Positions 44,132 through 53,218 of a stretch of DNA of 64,000 nt are shown piece by piece. The notes under the pieces were generated by a model. It made no database searches and had not been told where the DNA came from. It saw only the letters and a program-made list of their open reading frames with translations. Position numbers and translations under genes: made by a program. The stretch covers positions 3,100,001 to 3,164,000 of the forward strand of contig NZ_CP186925.1 of the NCBI RefSeq assembly GCF_049562855.1, written 5' to 3'. Source of the stretch: Ruminococcus_C callidus. Its GTDB lineage: Bacteria; Bacillota; Clostridia; Oscillospirales; Ruminococcaceae. The first letter of the stretch is position 1. Each line of letters opens with the position of its first letter.

Positions 44132-44623
44132 AAAAAAACTCCTCTCATTGCGGGAACGCTGCACGCAGTCTGTTTTGCATTCTTTCGTGCAAACTTTATG
44201 CGGCGTTTCCTCAGATTTTTTGCACGGGAAAACCGGTTCCCTGTGCAGATTTGCACCGTGGCAGCAACATCGACAAAAACGATATACATACCACATTTTT
44301 TACAGCAATTTCCACTAACTCCGCCACTTTTAACTGTTCAATCGTTTCCACAATCAAAAGAATATTTTGGTGTAAATCACGGAAATTACTCTGATACAAC
44401 TTTATTATACTGATTATCTGTGAAGTTTTATATCACTTTTTATGTAATATCCGAAAAGTAAAAGGAAGGATCAGGAAGTCTGTTCAAACTGCTTTCTGAT
44501 TCTCCAAATTTTGCAGCGGCATCTCCGGCGAATGGCTGTCCGAATTTACCCGCGTGCAACTTCTTTCAATCACATATGACGAATCCCGCCATTGTTTTTT
44601 CAAATATTTCGTGAAAAAAGCTA
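44132..44623. other. Gene-free region upstream of the adhesin and glgP
   Basis: About 490 bp between divergent genes. A minus-strand TATAAT at 44409-44404 could serve the adhesin, but its -35 is poor, so the adhesin promoter is not certain. No repeat element or conserved small gene is recognised here. Confidence 0.5.
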
Positions 44624-44652
44624 TTGCAACCTTGCCCAAAATCCGGTATAAT
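44624..44652 (+). promoter_or_regulatory. Promoter of glgP
   Basis: TTGCAA (44624-44629), 17-bp spacer, TATAAT (44647-44652), about 108 bp before the start codon; the leader shows no known riboswitch. Confidence 0.8.
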
Positions 44653-44759
44653 AAATAGTAGGGGATGTTCCAGAGGAAACGGAACAGTCCGCAGTATGGC
44701 AAATCGAAGCCAGCACTAATAAATGGCACGCCTATGCCAAATGCATTGAGGAGGATATT

Positions 44760-47168
44760 ATGGTAGCAAAAACAACAGAAAATCCCCAGAGAGAAGAATT
44801 AAAACAAAAATTCGTAGACCGACTTCAGCTGGAGTGCAGCGTTTCTCCGGACGAAGCTTCTGACAAGCAGATCTATCAGGTGCTGTCTGCCCTGATGGTC
44901 GAAAAGCTGAAGCACAAGCGGCAGCATTTTATCAATAAAACCAATTCCGTCGGCGGAAAGAACGTTTACTATCTGTCCATGGAATTCCTGATGGGTCGTT
45001 CCCTGAAGACCACCCTGTACAATCTGGAACTGGCAGATGATGTCCGTGCGATCCTGCAGGATTATCACATCAACCTGGACAGCATTTTCGAGTGCGAACC
45101 GGACGCTGGTCTGGGCAACGGCGGTCTGGGTCGTCTGGCAGCATGCTATCTGGACGCAATGGCAACACAGGAAATCCCTGCAACCGGTCACTCGATCTGC
45201 TATGAGTACGGTATCTTCAAGCAGATTCTGGAAGACGGCTGGCAGACCGAAGAACCGGACAACTGGCTGCCGGGCGGCAGCGTATGGCTGGACCCGAAGC
45301 CGGACGAAGCCATTGAAGTCCACTTCGAGGGCAACGTACAGGAATACTGGCAGGATTCCTATCACTATATTTCCCATGTCAACTACAACACCGTTATCGC
45401 GATCCCGTATGACATGTACGTTTCCGGTTACGGCAGTGCCGGCGTTTCTACCCTGCGTCTGTGGAAGGCACAGGCACCCAGCTTTGACATGAAGGAATTC
45501 AACGAGGGCAACTATGAACAGGCTCTGTCCCGCAACTCCATGGCGAATGCGATCTCCAAGGTACTGTACCCTAACGACAACCATCTGGAGGGCAAGTCCC
45601 TGCGTCTGCGTCAGCAGTACTTCCTGTGTGCCGCAGCTATCGGCGACATCGTCAACCACCACATGAACGTATACGGCACACTGGAAAACCTGCATGAAAA
45701 GGTAGCGATCCACATCAACGACACACACCCGACACTGGCAATTCCGGAACTGATGCGTGTGCTGCTGGACGACTGCGGCTATACATGGGATCGTGCATGG
45801 CACATCGTCACCAACACCTTTGCCTACACCAACCACACCGTTATGGCAGAGGCTCTGGAAAAGTGGGACGTGAATCTGGTCAAGCAGATCGTGCCGCGTA
45901 TCTTCCAGATCATCGTGGAGATCAACAACCGCTACTGTGCCGGTCTGATGGAACGCAACGGCGGCGACAGTGCAAAGACCACCCGCATGTCTATCATCAA
46001 GGACAACCAGATCCACATGGCTACCCTGTGCGTCATGGCTTCTCACAGTGTCAACGGCGTTTCCAAGCTGCACTCGGAGATCATCAAGGACAGCGTATTC
46101 CACGAAGAGTATCTGGATACGCCGAACAAGTTCAAGAATGTCACCAACGGTATCGCATACCGGAGATGGCTGTATCAGTCCAATCCGGGTCTGACCCAGC
46201 TGCTGCGTGACAAGATCGGCGACGGCTTCCTGAAAGACGGCAGCGAGCTGAAAAAGCTGGACGTTTTCGCAGACGACAAGGCCGTTCTGGAACGGTTGCG
46301 GAAGATCAAGAAGGAAAACAAGCAGCGTTTCGCCAAGTATGTCAAGAAAAAGAGCGGTCTGGTTCTGGACACCGACAGCATTTTCGATGCTCAGGTAAAG
46401 CGTCTGCACGAATACAAGCGGCAGCACCTGAATGCTCTGCACATTCTGGCACAGTACAACGCCCTGCTGGAAAATCCGGATATGGACTTTACTCCCAAGA
46501 CCTACATCTTCGCCGCAAAGGCTGCTCCGGGCTACTATCTGGCAAAGCAGATCATTAAGATGATCTGGGCTCTGTCCGAGGAGATCCGCAAGAACCCCCG
46601 CATTTCCGACAAGCTGTCTGTATACTTCCTCGAAAACTACTGTGTTACCATGTCTGAACTGCTGATGCCGGCCTGCGACATCTCCGAGCAGATCTCTCTG
46701 GCAGGCACAGAGGCTTCCGGTACCGGCAACATGAAGCTGATGCTGAACGGTGCCATTACACTGGGTACACTGGACGGTGCAAACATCGAAATCGGCGATG
46801 CAGTTGGTCCGGAAAATATCCTCATCTTCGGCATGAAGACCGAAGAAGTCAACACCCTCAAGGCCCGCGGCTATCGTCCGGAGGACTATTACAACAACAA
46901 TCCGGTCATCAAGAGCTGTATCGACCGCATGTATGCCGGCATCAACGGCTGCAAGTTCACTGAAGTGGCAGACTCTCTGCGGACACTGGATCCGTACATG
47001 GTTCTGGCAGACTTCGACAGCTATTGTCAGGTACAGGAACACAGTTCCAAGCTGTACACCGACAAGGACACATGGACCAAGATGTCCCTGCACAACATTG
47101 CCAACGCAGGCATCTTCTCCGCAGACCGTGCTGTAAACGAGTACGCAAAGGATATTTGGAATATCTGA
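44760..47168 (+). CDS. glgP: Glycogen/starch phosphorylase
   Basis: 802 residues (GT35). Seen: YLSMEFLMGRSL, GNGGLGRLAACYLDA, the maltodextrin-contact loop, and the pyridoxal-phosphate motif EASGTGNMKLMLNGA near residue 655, where the Lys holds the cofactor. Releases glucose 1-phosphate from glycogen or maltodextrin. ATG 44760 follows GAGGAGGATATT. The next gene, an alpha-glycosidase on the same strand, makes a glycogen/maltodextrin utilisation pair, although a terminator stands between them. Confidence 0.97.
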   Translation: MVAKTTENPQREELKQKFVDRLQLECSVSPDEASDKQIYQVLSALMVEKLKHKRQHFINKTNSVGGKNVYYLSMEFLMGRSLKTTLYNLELADDVRAILQDYHINLDSIFECEPDAGLGNGGLGRLAACYLDAMATQEIPATGHSICYEYGIFKQILEDGWQTEEPDNWLPGGSVWLDPKPDEAIEVHFEGNVQEYWQDSYHYISHVNYNTVIAIPYDMYVSGYGSAGVSTLRLWKAQAPSFDMKEFNEGNYEQALSRNSMANAISKVLYPNDNHLEGKSLRLRQQYFLCAAAIGDIVNHHMNVYGTLENLHEKVAIHINDTHPTLAIPELMRVLLDDCGYTWDRAWHIVTNTFAYTNHTVMAEALEKWDVNLVKQIVPRIFQIIVEINNRYCAGLMERNGGDSAKTTRMSIIKDNQIHMATLCVMASHSVNGVSKLHSEIIKDSVFHEEYLDTPNKFKNVTNGIAYRRWLYQSNPGLTQLLRDKIGDGFLKDGSELKKLDVFADDKAVLERLRKIKKENKQRFAKYVKKKSGLVLDTDSIFDAQVKRLHEYKRQHLNALHILAQYNALLENPDMDFTPKTYIFAAKAAPGYYLAKQIIKMIWALSEEIRKNPRISDKLSVYFLENYCVTMSELLMPACDISEQISLAGTEASGTGNMKLMLNGAITLGTLDGANIEIGDAVGPENILIFGMKTEEVNTLKARGYRPEDYYNNNPVIKSCIDRMYAGINGCKFTEVADSLRTLDPYMVLADFDSYCQVQEHSSKLYTDKDTWTKMSLHNIANAGIFSADRAVNEYAKDIWNI

Positions 47169-47206
47169 GGACTGGGGAATCTTTCCCGGAACTGATATAA
47201 TCTGAC

Positions 47207-47243
47207 GAAAACGGAGCAGCACAAACCCTGCTCCGTTTTCTTG
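47207..47243 (+). terminator. glgP terminator
   Basis: GAAAACGGAGCAG (47207-47219) pairs with CTGCTCCGTTTTC (47228-47240), ending in TTTTC; it may be partial, allowing reading into the GH13 gene. Confidence 0.8.
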
Positions 47244-47318
47244 AATGAACGGGTTGTGCGGTGTCCGCGAAATTACAATTTGCATATTCTCACTTCACAA
47301 AGAAAGGAGCATCTCTGT

Positions 47319-49205
47319 ATGCGTTATTTTTACAACAGCTGGGATTCGGCGTATAAGTCGCACTTCGGTGCCATTGCCAGAAACCAGAGCTGTCAGTTCA
47401 CCATTCGCCTGCCGGAAGAAACGCCGCTGGACTTTTCTCCGGTGCTGGTGGTTTTCCGCACCGGCTTCAAGGAACGTTTTCTGCCGATGAACGTGAAAGA
47501 ACACGAAAACGGCTATGTCACATACACCACAGATCTCATTCCCAAGTACTCCGGCGTACACTACTACTATTTCTCCTACACCTCCAACGGTGTGCGGCAC
47601 TATATCAAGCGGGGCGATGCCTGCCACGGCACACTGGATCAGGGAGAAATGTTCCAGCTGACAGTCTACAGCGAGGACTATCAGACACCCCAGTTTCTCA
47701 AGGGCGGCGTGATGTATCAGATCTTCCCCGACCGCTTTTGCAGCAGCGGCAAGATGCATGACAATGTGCCCTCTGACCGCGTGATGCGGGAATGGGGAGA
47801 ACTCCCCTACTACAAGCCCGACCAGAACGGACACGTTTGGAACAACGACTACTTCGGCGGCGATCTGGACGGTATCCGCAGCAAGCTGGACTATCTGAAA
47901 GATCTGGGCGTGACCTGCATCTATCTGAACCCGATCTTCGAATCCCACGAGAACCACCGCTACAACACCGCCAATTACCGGAAGGTAGACCCGCTGCTGG
48001 GCACCAACGAGGACTTTCGGGAACTGTGTAAGGCTGCCAAAACCTACGGCATTTCGGTAATTCTGGACGGCGTATTCTCCCACACCGGTGCAGACAGCAT
48101 CTATTTCAACAAGTTCGGCCGCTATCCCACCCCCGGTGCATATCAGTCCGAAAAGAGCCCCTATTACTCCTGGTATCACTTCTGGGGCAACAAGGAGTAT
48201 GAGTCGTGGTGGGGCATTGACACCCTCCCCAACGTGGACGAGAACAACCCCAGCTATACCAAGTACATCTGCGGCGATGACGGCGTACTGGACTACTGGC
48301 TCAGTCTGGGGGCTGCCGGATACCGTCTGGACGTTGCCGACGAACTGCCGGACGAATTTCTGGACAACCTGCGTGCCTGCGTCAAGAAGTTTGACGAGGA
48401 AAAGATCGTCATCGGCGAGGTCTGGGAAGACGCTTCCAACAAGGAGGCGTATGGTGTCAAGCGGCGGTATCTGCTGGGTGACCAGCTGGACAGCGTGATG
48501 AACTACCCGTTCCGCGAGGCAATTATTGCTTACATGAAGGGCGAAGCTGCCACCACATTCCGCGACCGCATCATGGGCATTCTGGAGAACTATCCCAAGT
48601 GCACTGTCGATGTGCTGATGAACTTCGTTTCCACCCACGACATCGAACGGGCGATCAACCGGTTCGGCGGACAGCCCTGCGACGACAAGAGCAAGGACTG
48701 GATGGCATCGAATGAACTGTCGCCGGAGGAATACGAACGCGGCAAGACACTCCTGAAAGGGGCTATGGTATTGCAGTTCTTCCTCCCCGGTGTACCCAGC
48801 ATCTACTACGGCGACGAAGCCGGCTTGCAGGGCTGGAAGGATCCGTTCAACCGCCGCTGCTATCCGTGGGGACAGGAGGACACCGAGCTCATCGACTACA
48901 CCCGCCAGCTGGCAAAGATCCGGCGGGAACACCCTGCATTTGCAGAGGGTGCTATGGAATTTCTGGTGCTGGAGGACAATGTTGTGGGATTTGCCCGCTA
49001 TATTCCGGAAAATGGCTCCAGTGCTGTGATCCTGCTGAACCGCGGCGGGGATACCACAATGGTTTCGCTCCGCGACAAGGCATTCGGCCGCTATGCATTC
49101 AGCACGGTCATCAGCGGCATCTGCGACGGGGATGCCGTGATCCTGCCGAAGAACAGCTATGCCGTGATCAGTGCCGTCCGCACCAATGTGCCGAATGCAC
49201 GATAA
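47319..49205 (+). CDS. GH13 alpha-glycosidase, neopullulanase-like
   Basis: 628 residues. N-terminal beta domain (about 1-125, CBM34-like), then the GH13 barrel: DGVFSHTG (region I equivalent), YRLDVADEL with nucleophile Asp near residue 336, IGEVWED with acid/base Glu near 366, and STHDIER with the transition-state Asp near 439; a C-terminal beta domain follows. Likely cytoplasmic, as there is no signal peptide, acting on maltodextrins or pullulan fragments next to glycogen phosphorylase. ATG 47319 follows AAAGGAG; an in-frame ATG at 47241 lies in the terminator. Confidence 0.93.
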   Translation: MRYFYNSWDSAYKSHFGAIARNQSCQFTIRLPEETPLDFSPVLVVFRTGFKERFLPMNVKEHENGYVTYTTDLIPKYSGVHYYYFSYTSNGVRHYIKRGDACHGTLDQGEMFQLTVYSEDYQTPQFLKGGVMYQIFPDRFCSSGKMHDNVPSDRVMREWGELPYYKPDQNGHVWNNDYFGGDLDGIRSKLDYLKDLGVTCIYLNPIFESHENHRYNTANYRKVDPLLGTNEDFRELCKAAKTYGISVILDGVFSHTGADSIYFNKFGRYPTPGAYQSEKSPYYSWYHFWGNKEYESWWGIDTLPNVDENNPSYTKYICGDDGVLDYWLSLGAAGYRLDVADELPDEFLDNLRACVKKFDEEKIVIGEVWEDASNKEAYGVKRRYLLGDQLDSVMNYPFREAIIAYMKGEAATTFRDRIMGILENYPKCTVDVLMNFVSTHDIERAINRFGGQPCDDKSKDWMASNELSPEEYERGKTLLKGAMVLQFFLPGVPSIYYGDEAGLQGWKDPFNRRCYPWGQEDTELIDYTRQLAKIRREHPAFAEGAMEFLVLEDNVVGFARYIPENGSSAVILLNRGGDTTMVSLRDKAFGRYAFSTVISGICDGDAVILPKNSYAVISAVRTNVPNAR

Positions 49206-49238
49206 CAAACACAGTGTTTCCCTAGACAATCACCGCGA

Positions 49239-49268
49239 GGGCAGCCGAAAGGCTGCCTTTTGCTTTTA
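49239..49268 (+). terminator. GH13 gene terminator
   Basis: GGCAGCC-gaaa-GGCTGCC followed by TTTTGCTTTT: a GNRA-type tetraloop hairpin. Confidence 0.9.
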
Positions 49269-49371
49269 TCTTTTCACGTGCTCTGATTCGACAAATTTTC
49301 TATAGTTTGATTTGAAAATTGATTGTTTAGCAATGCAAAACTTTTCTTTTTTCGAAAATGGTGAAAAAGGC

Positions 49372-49400
49372 TTTACAAGTGCCCGAAAATGTGATATACT
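49372..49400 (+). promoter_or_regulatory. Promoter of tRNA-Pro
   Basis: TTTACA (49372-49377), 17-bp spacer, TATACT (49395-49400), 15 bp before the tRNA. Confidence 0.75.
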
Positions 49401-49415
49401 AATGAAGTCGTCAAT

Positions 49416-49492
49416 CGAGGTGTGGCTCAGTTTGGTAGAGCACTACGTTCGGGACGTAGGGGCCGCAAGTTCGAATCTTGTCACCTCGACCA
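49416..49492 (+). tRNA. tRNA-Pro(CGG)
   Basis: 77 nt with encoded CCA. Acceptor stem CGAGGTG/CACCTCG, D arm GCTC...GAGC, anticodon stem CTACG/CGTAG with loop TTCGGGA, giving anticodon CGG (49450-49452), T arm with TTCGAAT. It reads codon CCG. No copy of its 3' end is seen further right, so it is not shown to be an integration site. Confidence 0.96.
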
Positions 49493-49499
49493 ATTATAG

Positions 49500-49543
49500 A
49501 AGGCTGAATTACGAAAAAAGCTCGTAATTCAGCCTTTTTTCGT
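49500..49543 (+). terminator. tRNA terminator
   Basis: AAGGCTGAATTACGA pairs with TCGTAATTCAGCCTT, followed by TTTTT. Beyond it, ATGGCAAGT occurs three times (49583, 49604, 49615) in a short gene-free stretch. Confidence 0.92.
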
Positions 49544-49687
49544 TACCTGGGGTGTTTTGCGAAAAACAGGTTTTTTCCCAAAATGGCAAGTAAATACGGG
49601 CAAATGGCAAGTAAAATGGCAAGTGGAAAACGGGCAGTTTGTGCCAGTTGTTGGAATTTTTGGAGTTGCCTAGCGTTGTCCAATAAA

Positions 49688-49741
49688 GAAAGAAGGCAAA
49701 GGATTTGTCACTGCCAATCGCAGCAAGTCCTTTGCTTTTTA
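49688..49741. terminator. Terminator of the AraC-type gene
   Basis: GCAAAGGA (49696-49703) pairs with TCCTTTGC (49728-49735), with an inner CTGC/GCAG stem; T-rich tracts flank it on both strands. Confidence 0.65.
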
Positions 49742-50653
49742 TTATTTCCGTTCCGACCGCCTGTGATTTCTGTACTCCTTAGGCGTCATTCCATAGAGTG
49801 CCTTAAATTTGCGGCAAAAATATCCCACATTTTCAAAGCCTGCTGTCTGAGCTATAACGAAAACGCTGTTTTCAGTTTCCGTAAGAAACTTGGCAGCACG
49901 CTTCAAACGATATTCCAGAGCATAATTAATGGGCGATGTATGCAGATAGCTTTTAAAAATATTCAGCACACTGCTTTTGCTTATAGAAACAGATCTTGCA
50001 AGGTCTTCCAAGGTTATCCGACGATAATAGTTTTTGTGGATATGCTGCATCATTATCTGCAGCTGTGCTTGTGCCTGTGCGGAGGTTTTGTTTATGTTTT
50101 GAGTGTCGTTCCAACTTATGCTTTCGTAAATCTGCCCCCATAGCTTCATAATAAGTTCGGTTGTTTTCAGTTCGGATATGCTTTTCGATTCCTGTATGGC
50201 AAACACATTTCGTATTGTATCAAGCATCTCACATTGCTTTTCATCTGTCGGCGATATTATCAGGCATTCAACCGAGGACATAAGCACAGGCTTTATATAT
50301 TTGCGGTATATCAAACTGTTTTCTGCGGCTATCAGAAGCGGAGAAAAGACCATATTGGGAATAATTGTACTTTCGCTGCTCTCAAACCGATGTATCACCT
50401 GTGTGTTGATGAAAATTGCTTCCCCTGTGTTAAGCACATATCTGCTGCTGCCCACAAAAAAATCTGCCGTCCCATTTTCTACAAGCACAAACTCAACCTC
50501 GGGGTGCCAGTGCCAGTCAATACAGTGCAGGTCAAAGAGCCATATATCCTCATAATAATATCGAAAGGGATATTCCTCACTGCCGTGACTTATGGTTTCA
50601 CGAAGAGTTTCGTCAGTGATGATCTTTGCGTAGCCGTCGTTTAGGTTTTTCAA
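49742..50653 (-). CDS. AraC-family transcriptional regulator
   Basis: 303 residues. N-terminal cupin-type sensor (HWHPEVEFVLVENG and TGEAIFINTQVIHRF), C-terminal double helix-turn-helix (ITLEDLARSVSISKSSVLNIFKSYL, then FLTETENSVFVIAQTAGFENVGYFCRKFKALYGMTPKEYR). Probably senses a sugar and controls the divergent MFS gene. The start chosen is TTG 50653, 6 nt after GGAGG; the upstream ATG at 50737 lies in the promoter region and has no ribosome binding site. Confidence 0.92.
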   Translation of the reverse strand: MKNLNDGYAKIITDETLRETISHGSEEYPFRYYYEDIWLFDLHCIDWHWHPEVEFVLVENGTADFFVGSSRYVLNTGEAIFINTQVIHRFESSESTIIPNMVFSPLLIAAENSLIYRKYIKPVLMSSVECLIISPTDEKQCEMLDTIRNVFAIQESKSISELKTTELIMKLWGQIYESISWNDTQNINKTSAQAQAQLQIMMQHIHKNYYRRITLEDLARSVSISKSSVLNIFKSYLHTSPINYALEYRLKRAAKFLTETENSVFVIAQTAGFENVGYFCRKFKALYGMTPKEYRNHRRSERK

Positions 50654-50669
50654 ATTTATCCTCCATTTT

Positions 50670-50698
50670 TGCGATATAGTGTAATAAAAATGCGATAT
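50670..50698. promoter_or_regulatory. Direct repeats, likely AraC-type binding site
   Basis: TGCGATAT at 50670-50677 and 50691-50698, in direct orientation 21 bp apart (two helical turns), with similar flanks (AGTGTA and TGTACA). They lie between the divergent regulator and transporter genes, just upstream of the transporter -35. Confidence 0.6.
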
Positions 50699-50704
50699 TG
50701 TACA

Positions 50705-50733
50705 TTGAAATATGCCATTTGTTATGATATGAT
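50705..50733 (+). promoter_or_regulatory. Promoter of the MFS transporter gene
   Basis: TTGAAA (50705-50710), 17-bp spacer, TATGAT (50728-50733), directly after the second TGCGATAT repeat, a class II activator arrangement. Confidence 0.65.
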
Positions 50734-50766
50734 ACAATTATATCAAAAAGCGAAAGGAACGTCAAG

Positions 50767-51951
50767 ATGAATTACAGAAAAACTCTTATTGCCTGTTATC
50801 TTGGATTTATTACACAAGCTATTACAGCAAATTTTGCACCGCTGCTATTTCTCACATTCCACAATGTTTACAATATCCCTCTCGGAAAAATTGCGCTCAT
50901 ATCATCCGTATTCTTTATCACTCAGCTTATTGTGGATATTCTCTGTGCAAAGTTTGCGGACAGAATAGGCTACCGCAGATGCGTTGTGGGTTCTCAGTTG
51001 TTTTCGGCAGCAGGACTTCTGGGACTTGCGTTTCTTCCTCAGATAATGCCCGACCCGTTTATGGGAATAATCATCAGCACAATTGTATATGCGGTGGGCA
51101 GCGGTCTTACGGAGGTGCTTGTCAGCCCTATCGTTGAATCCTGTCCCTTTGAGCATAAAGAGGCGGCAATGAGTTTGCTCCACTCCTTTTACTGTTGGGG
51201 CTCGGTAGGAGTTATCCTGCTTTCCACAGTATTTTTCTCGGTGTTCGGTATAGGCAATTGGAAATGGCTTGCTTGTATCTGGGCAATAATTCCGCTGTAT
51301 AATATGTTTAATTTCATAACCTGTCCCATTGAACACCCTGCCGAGGACGGGCAAGGTATGAGTATCGGAAATCTTTTAAAAACCCCCGTGTTCATTATTT
51401 CCATACTGCTGATGATATGTGCGGGAGCGTCGGAGCTTTCAATGGCACAGTGGGCATCTGCATTTGCGGAATCTGCTTTGGATCTTTCAAAGGCTATGGG
51501 AGATATTGCCGGGCCTTGCCTGTTTGCGGTGACTATGGGAATAAGTCGCTCACTGTATGGAAAATACGGCGACAGGCTTGACCTAATAAAATTTATGATA
51601 GGCTCAGGCATGCTTTGCCTGATATGCTATCTTGTTGCTTCCCTGTCGGATATTCCCATGCTTGGGCTTGCAGGCTGTATAATATGCGGCTTTTCCGTTG
51701 GAATTATGTGGCCTGGAACCATAAGCATCTGTTCGGGGAAAATGCCCTCAGGCGGCACAGCAATGTTTGCCCTTCTTGCCATGGCAGGCGACCTTGGCGG
51801 TGCAATAGGTCCGGGTATCGTAGGAAACATTTCACAAAGTGCAGGAGATGATATTCGCAAGGGCGTGCTTGCAGGCTGTATTTTTCCACTTGTGCTTGTT
51901 ATTCTGACTTTTGTGATTTCCAAAAATGTCAATAAAAACAGGCAGGAATGA
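50767..51951 (+). CDS. MFS transporter, sugar-type
   Basis: 394 residues, twelve predicted membrane helices; KFADRIGYRR after helix 2 is the major facilitator motif between helices 2 and 3. The overall style (GLTEVLVSPIVESCP, CWGSVGVI) resembles the FucP/sugar-transporter branch, but the substrate is unknown. ATG follows GCGAAAGGAACG. Divergent from the AraC-type regulator, which probably activates it. Confidence 0.88.
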   Translation: MNYRKTLIACYLGFITQAITANFAPLLFLTFHNVYNIPLGKIALISSVFFITQLIVDILCAKFADRIGYRRCVVGSQLFSAAGLLGLAFLPQIMPDPFMGIIISTIVYAVGSGLTEVLVSPIVESCPFEHKEAAMSLLHSFYCWGSVGVILLSTVFFSVFGIGNWKWLACIWAIIPLYNMFNFITCPIEHPAEDGQGMSIGNLLKTPVFIISILLMICAGASELSMAQWASAFAESALDLSKAMGDIAGPCLFAVTMGISRSLYGKYGDRLDLIKFMIGSGMLCLICYLVASLSDIPMLGLAGCIICGFSVGIMWPGTISICSGKMPSGGTAMFALLAMAGDLGGAIGPGIVGNISQSAGDDIRKGVLAGCIFPLVLVILTFVISKNVNKNRQE

Positions 51952-51967
51952 AAGAGTATGACTATAA

Positions 51968-52013
51968 GGCAATACCGTACAAAGAGCGTCTGACGACTTT
52001 GTGCGGTATTGCC
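51968..52013. mobile_element. Solo MITE ends, 46 bp
   Basis: GGCAATACCGTACAAAG, 12 bp, CTTTGTGCGGTATTGCC: only the two terminal repeats and a few interior bases remain. No target duplication is visible. It follows the MFS stop by 16 bp, may act as a hairpin, and marks the point where the next gene has lost its 5' part. Confidence 0.75.
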
Positions 52014-52895
52014 CTGAATCAGTACAATGTGATTCATATCGATATCCAGCAGTTTGTCAGCAAATATCCTGTGATAAAAGACATGGTGGCACGCTTAACA
52101 AAGGAATTGTTGTTTGATGTGAAAATGGAAATGCCGGATGTTACATTGTTTGATGAAACAGACTTGGTAAGGACATCAAAAGATATTTTTTCGCAGAAAC
52201 GGGAAAAGTTTATCTTTATCATTGACGAATGGGATTCCATTTTCCGGGTACATCGGGATAATGCAACTGCTCCAAAGGAATATCTGGATTTTCTGCGGGA
52301 TCTTCTGAAAGGGCAGCCCTATGTGGCACTTGCCTATATGACAGGCATTCTCCCAATCAAGAAATACGGTCAACATTCTGCACTGAACATGTTCAAGGAA
52401 TAAGCTATGACCAATCAATATGCACTCGCAAAATTCACTGGTTTTACAGAGAGGGAAGTTCGTCAGCTCTGTGAACGTTATCATATGTCTTTTGAACAAA
52501 CGAAAGATTGGTACGATGGCTATACTGTCAATGGTATATCCATTTATAATCCAAGATCTGTAACATCAGCGATGATGAACGGCATCTTTGACAGTTACTG
52601 GACACAGACTGAAACCTATGAGGCTTTGAAAATGTATATCGTCCGCAATGAGAACGGCTTGCGGGATAAGATCATTCGAATGATTGCCGGAGAACATATT
52701 TCCATCAATACGAAAACATTTCAGAACGATACGTGTACTTTTGAAACCGCAGATGATATTTTGACCTTACTGGTGCATCTGGGCTATCTGACATACGACT
52801 TCGATACAAAAACCGCCTGGATTCCCAACAAGGAAGTGCGGCAAGCAACTTTTCCATCGGAAAAAGTTCTTGACAAGGTACTGCAATTGTGCTAA
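52014..52895 (+). pseudogene. Broken AAA-ATPase-like gene (PF09820 type)
   Basis: Middle part of the AAA-ATPase-like/PD-(D/E)XK family: Walker B in FIFIIDEWDSIF, then DLLKGQPYVALAYMTGILPIKKYG, FTEREVRQLCERYHM, WYDGY and HLGYLTYDF. The 5' end, with Walker A, is missing at the MITE remnant; an in-frame TAA at 52401-52403 replaces an expected residue in MFKE-x-AMTNQ; and the nuclease end is cut after 52892. A start at 52407 would give only the second fragment. A matching N-terminal fragment lies at 54942. Confidence 0.85.
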
Positions 52896-52944
52896 AATGA
52901 GAACGGAAAGAAATAATGTAGTGGCAATACAGTCACGCAATAAG

Positions 52945-52977
52945 AAAGCCCCCAGAGTTGCGACCTCTGGGGGCTTT
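52945..52977 (-). terminator. Terminator of the 28-residue peptide gene
   Basis: AAAGCCCCCAGAG (52945-52957) pairs with CTCTGGGGGCTTT (52965-52977). On the minus strand it follows the small peptide gene after about 50 nt. Confidence 0.85.
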
Positions 52978-53025
52978 CGCCTTATCCCATACAAGAATCA
53001 GGCAAAATGTTGTGCTGTTGTCGGG

Positions 53026-53112
53026 CTACTTCCTGCTCAGCCACTTGTAGAAGAGATATAAAATCTCATCTGCTACAACAGAAATTAAGAGAGATATTAT
53101 GTAATATAGCAT
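53026..53112 (-). CDS. 28-residue single-helix membrane peptide
   Basis: Encodes MLYYIISLLISVVADEIL then YLFYKWLSRK: one hydrophobic helix and a short basic tail. ATG 53112 lies 8 nt after AAGAGGTGG. Small peptides ending in KWL plus charged residues, followed by a strong GC hairpin, recur in Clostridia, often as multicopy loci, and look like type I toxin or membrane-acting peptides; this is from memory of the pattern, not a search. No antisense promoter was identified. Confidence 0.6.
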   Translation of the reverse strand: MLYYIISLLISVVADEILYLFYKWLSRK

Positions 53113-53170
53113 TAAGCATACCACCTCTTTATTTGCAGTCAAAAGTTTTTATAGTGCACTTGAAAAACTC

Positions 53171-53200
53171 TTGATTTTTTCTATCATTTTATGGTATACT
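53171..53200 (+). promoter_or_regulatory. Promoter of the DUF4143 ATPase gene
   Basis: TTGATT (53171-53176), 18-bp spacer, TATACT (53195-53200). Confidence 0.7.
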
Positions 53201-53218
53201 ATAAAAAGAGGTGATTGT

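Noticed and set aside
44132..44330. Longer N terminus for the giant adhesin (start at 44296)
   Set aside because: The extra 55 residues would precede and bury the signal peptide; ATG 44131 has GAGAGGAG upstream.
44799..47285. 828-codon frame opposite glycogen phosphorylase
   Set aside because: It mirrors the codon bias of glgP; the product has no recognisable motif. The same holds for the 644-codon frame opposite the GH13 gene and the 711-codon frame opposite dnaK.
49416..49492. tRNA-Pro as attachment site of the island to its right
   Set aside because: No repeat of the tRNA 3' end was found near the integrase or elsewhere to the right; only short chance matches (e.g. CGAATCTTG near 61890). 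The integrase lies 11 kb away and points to a different site.
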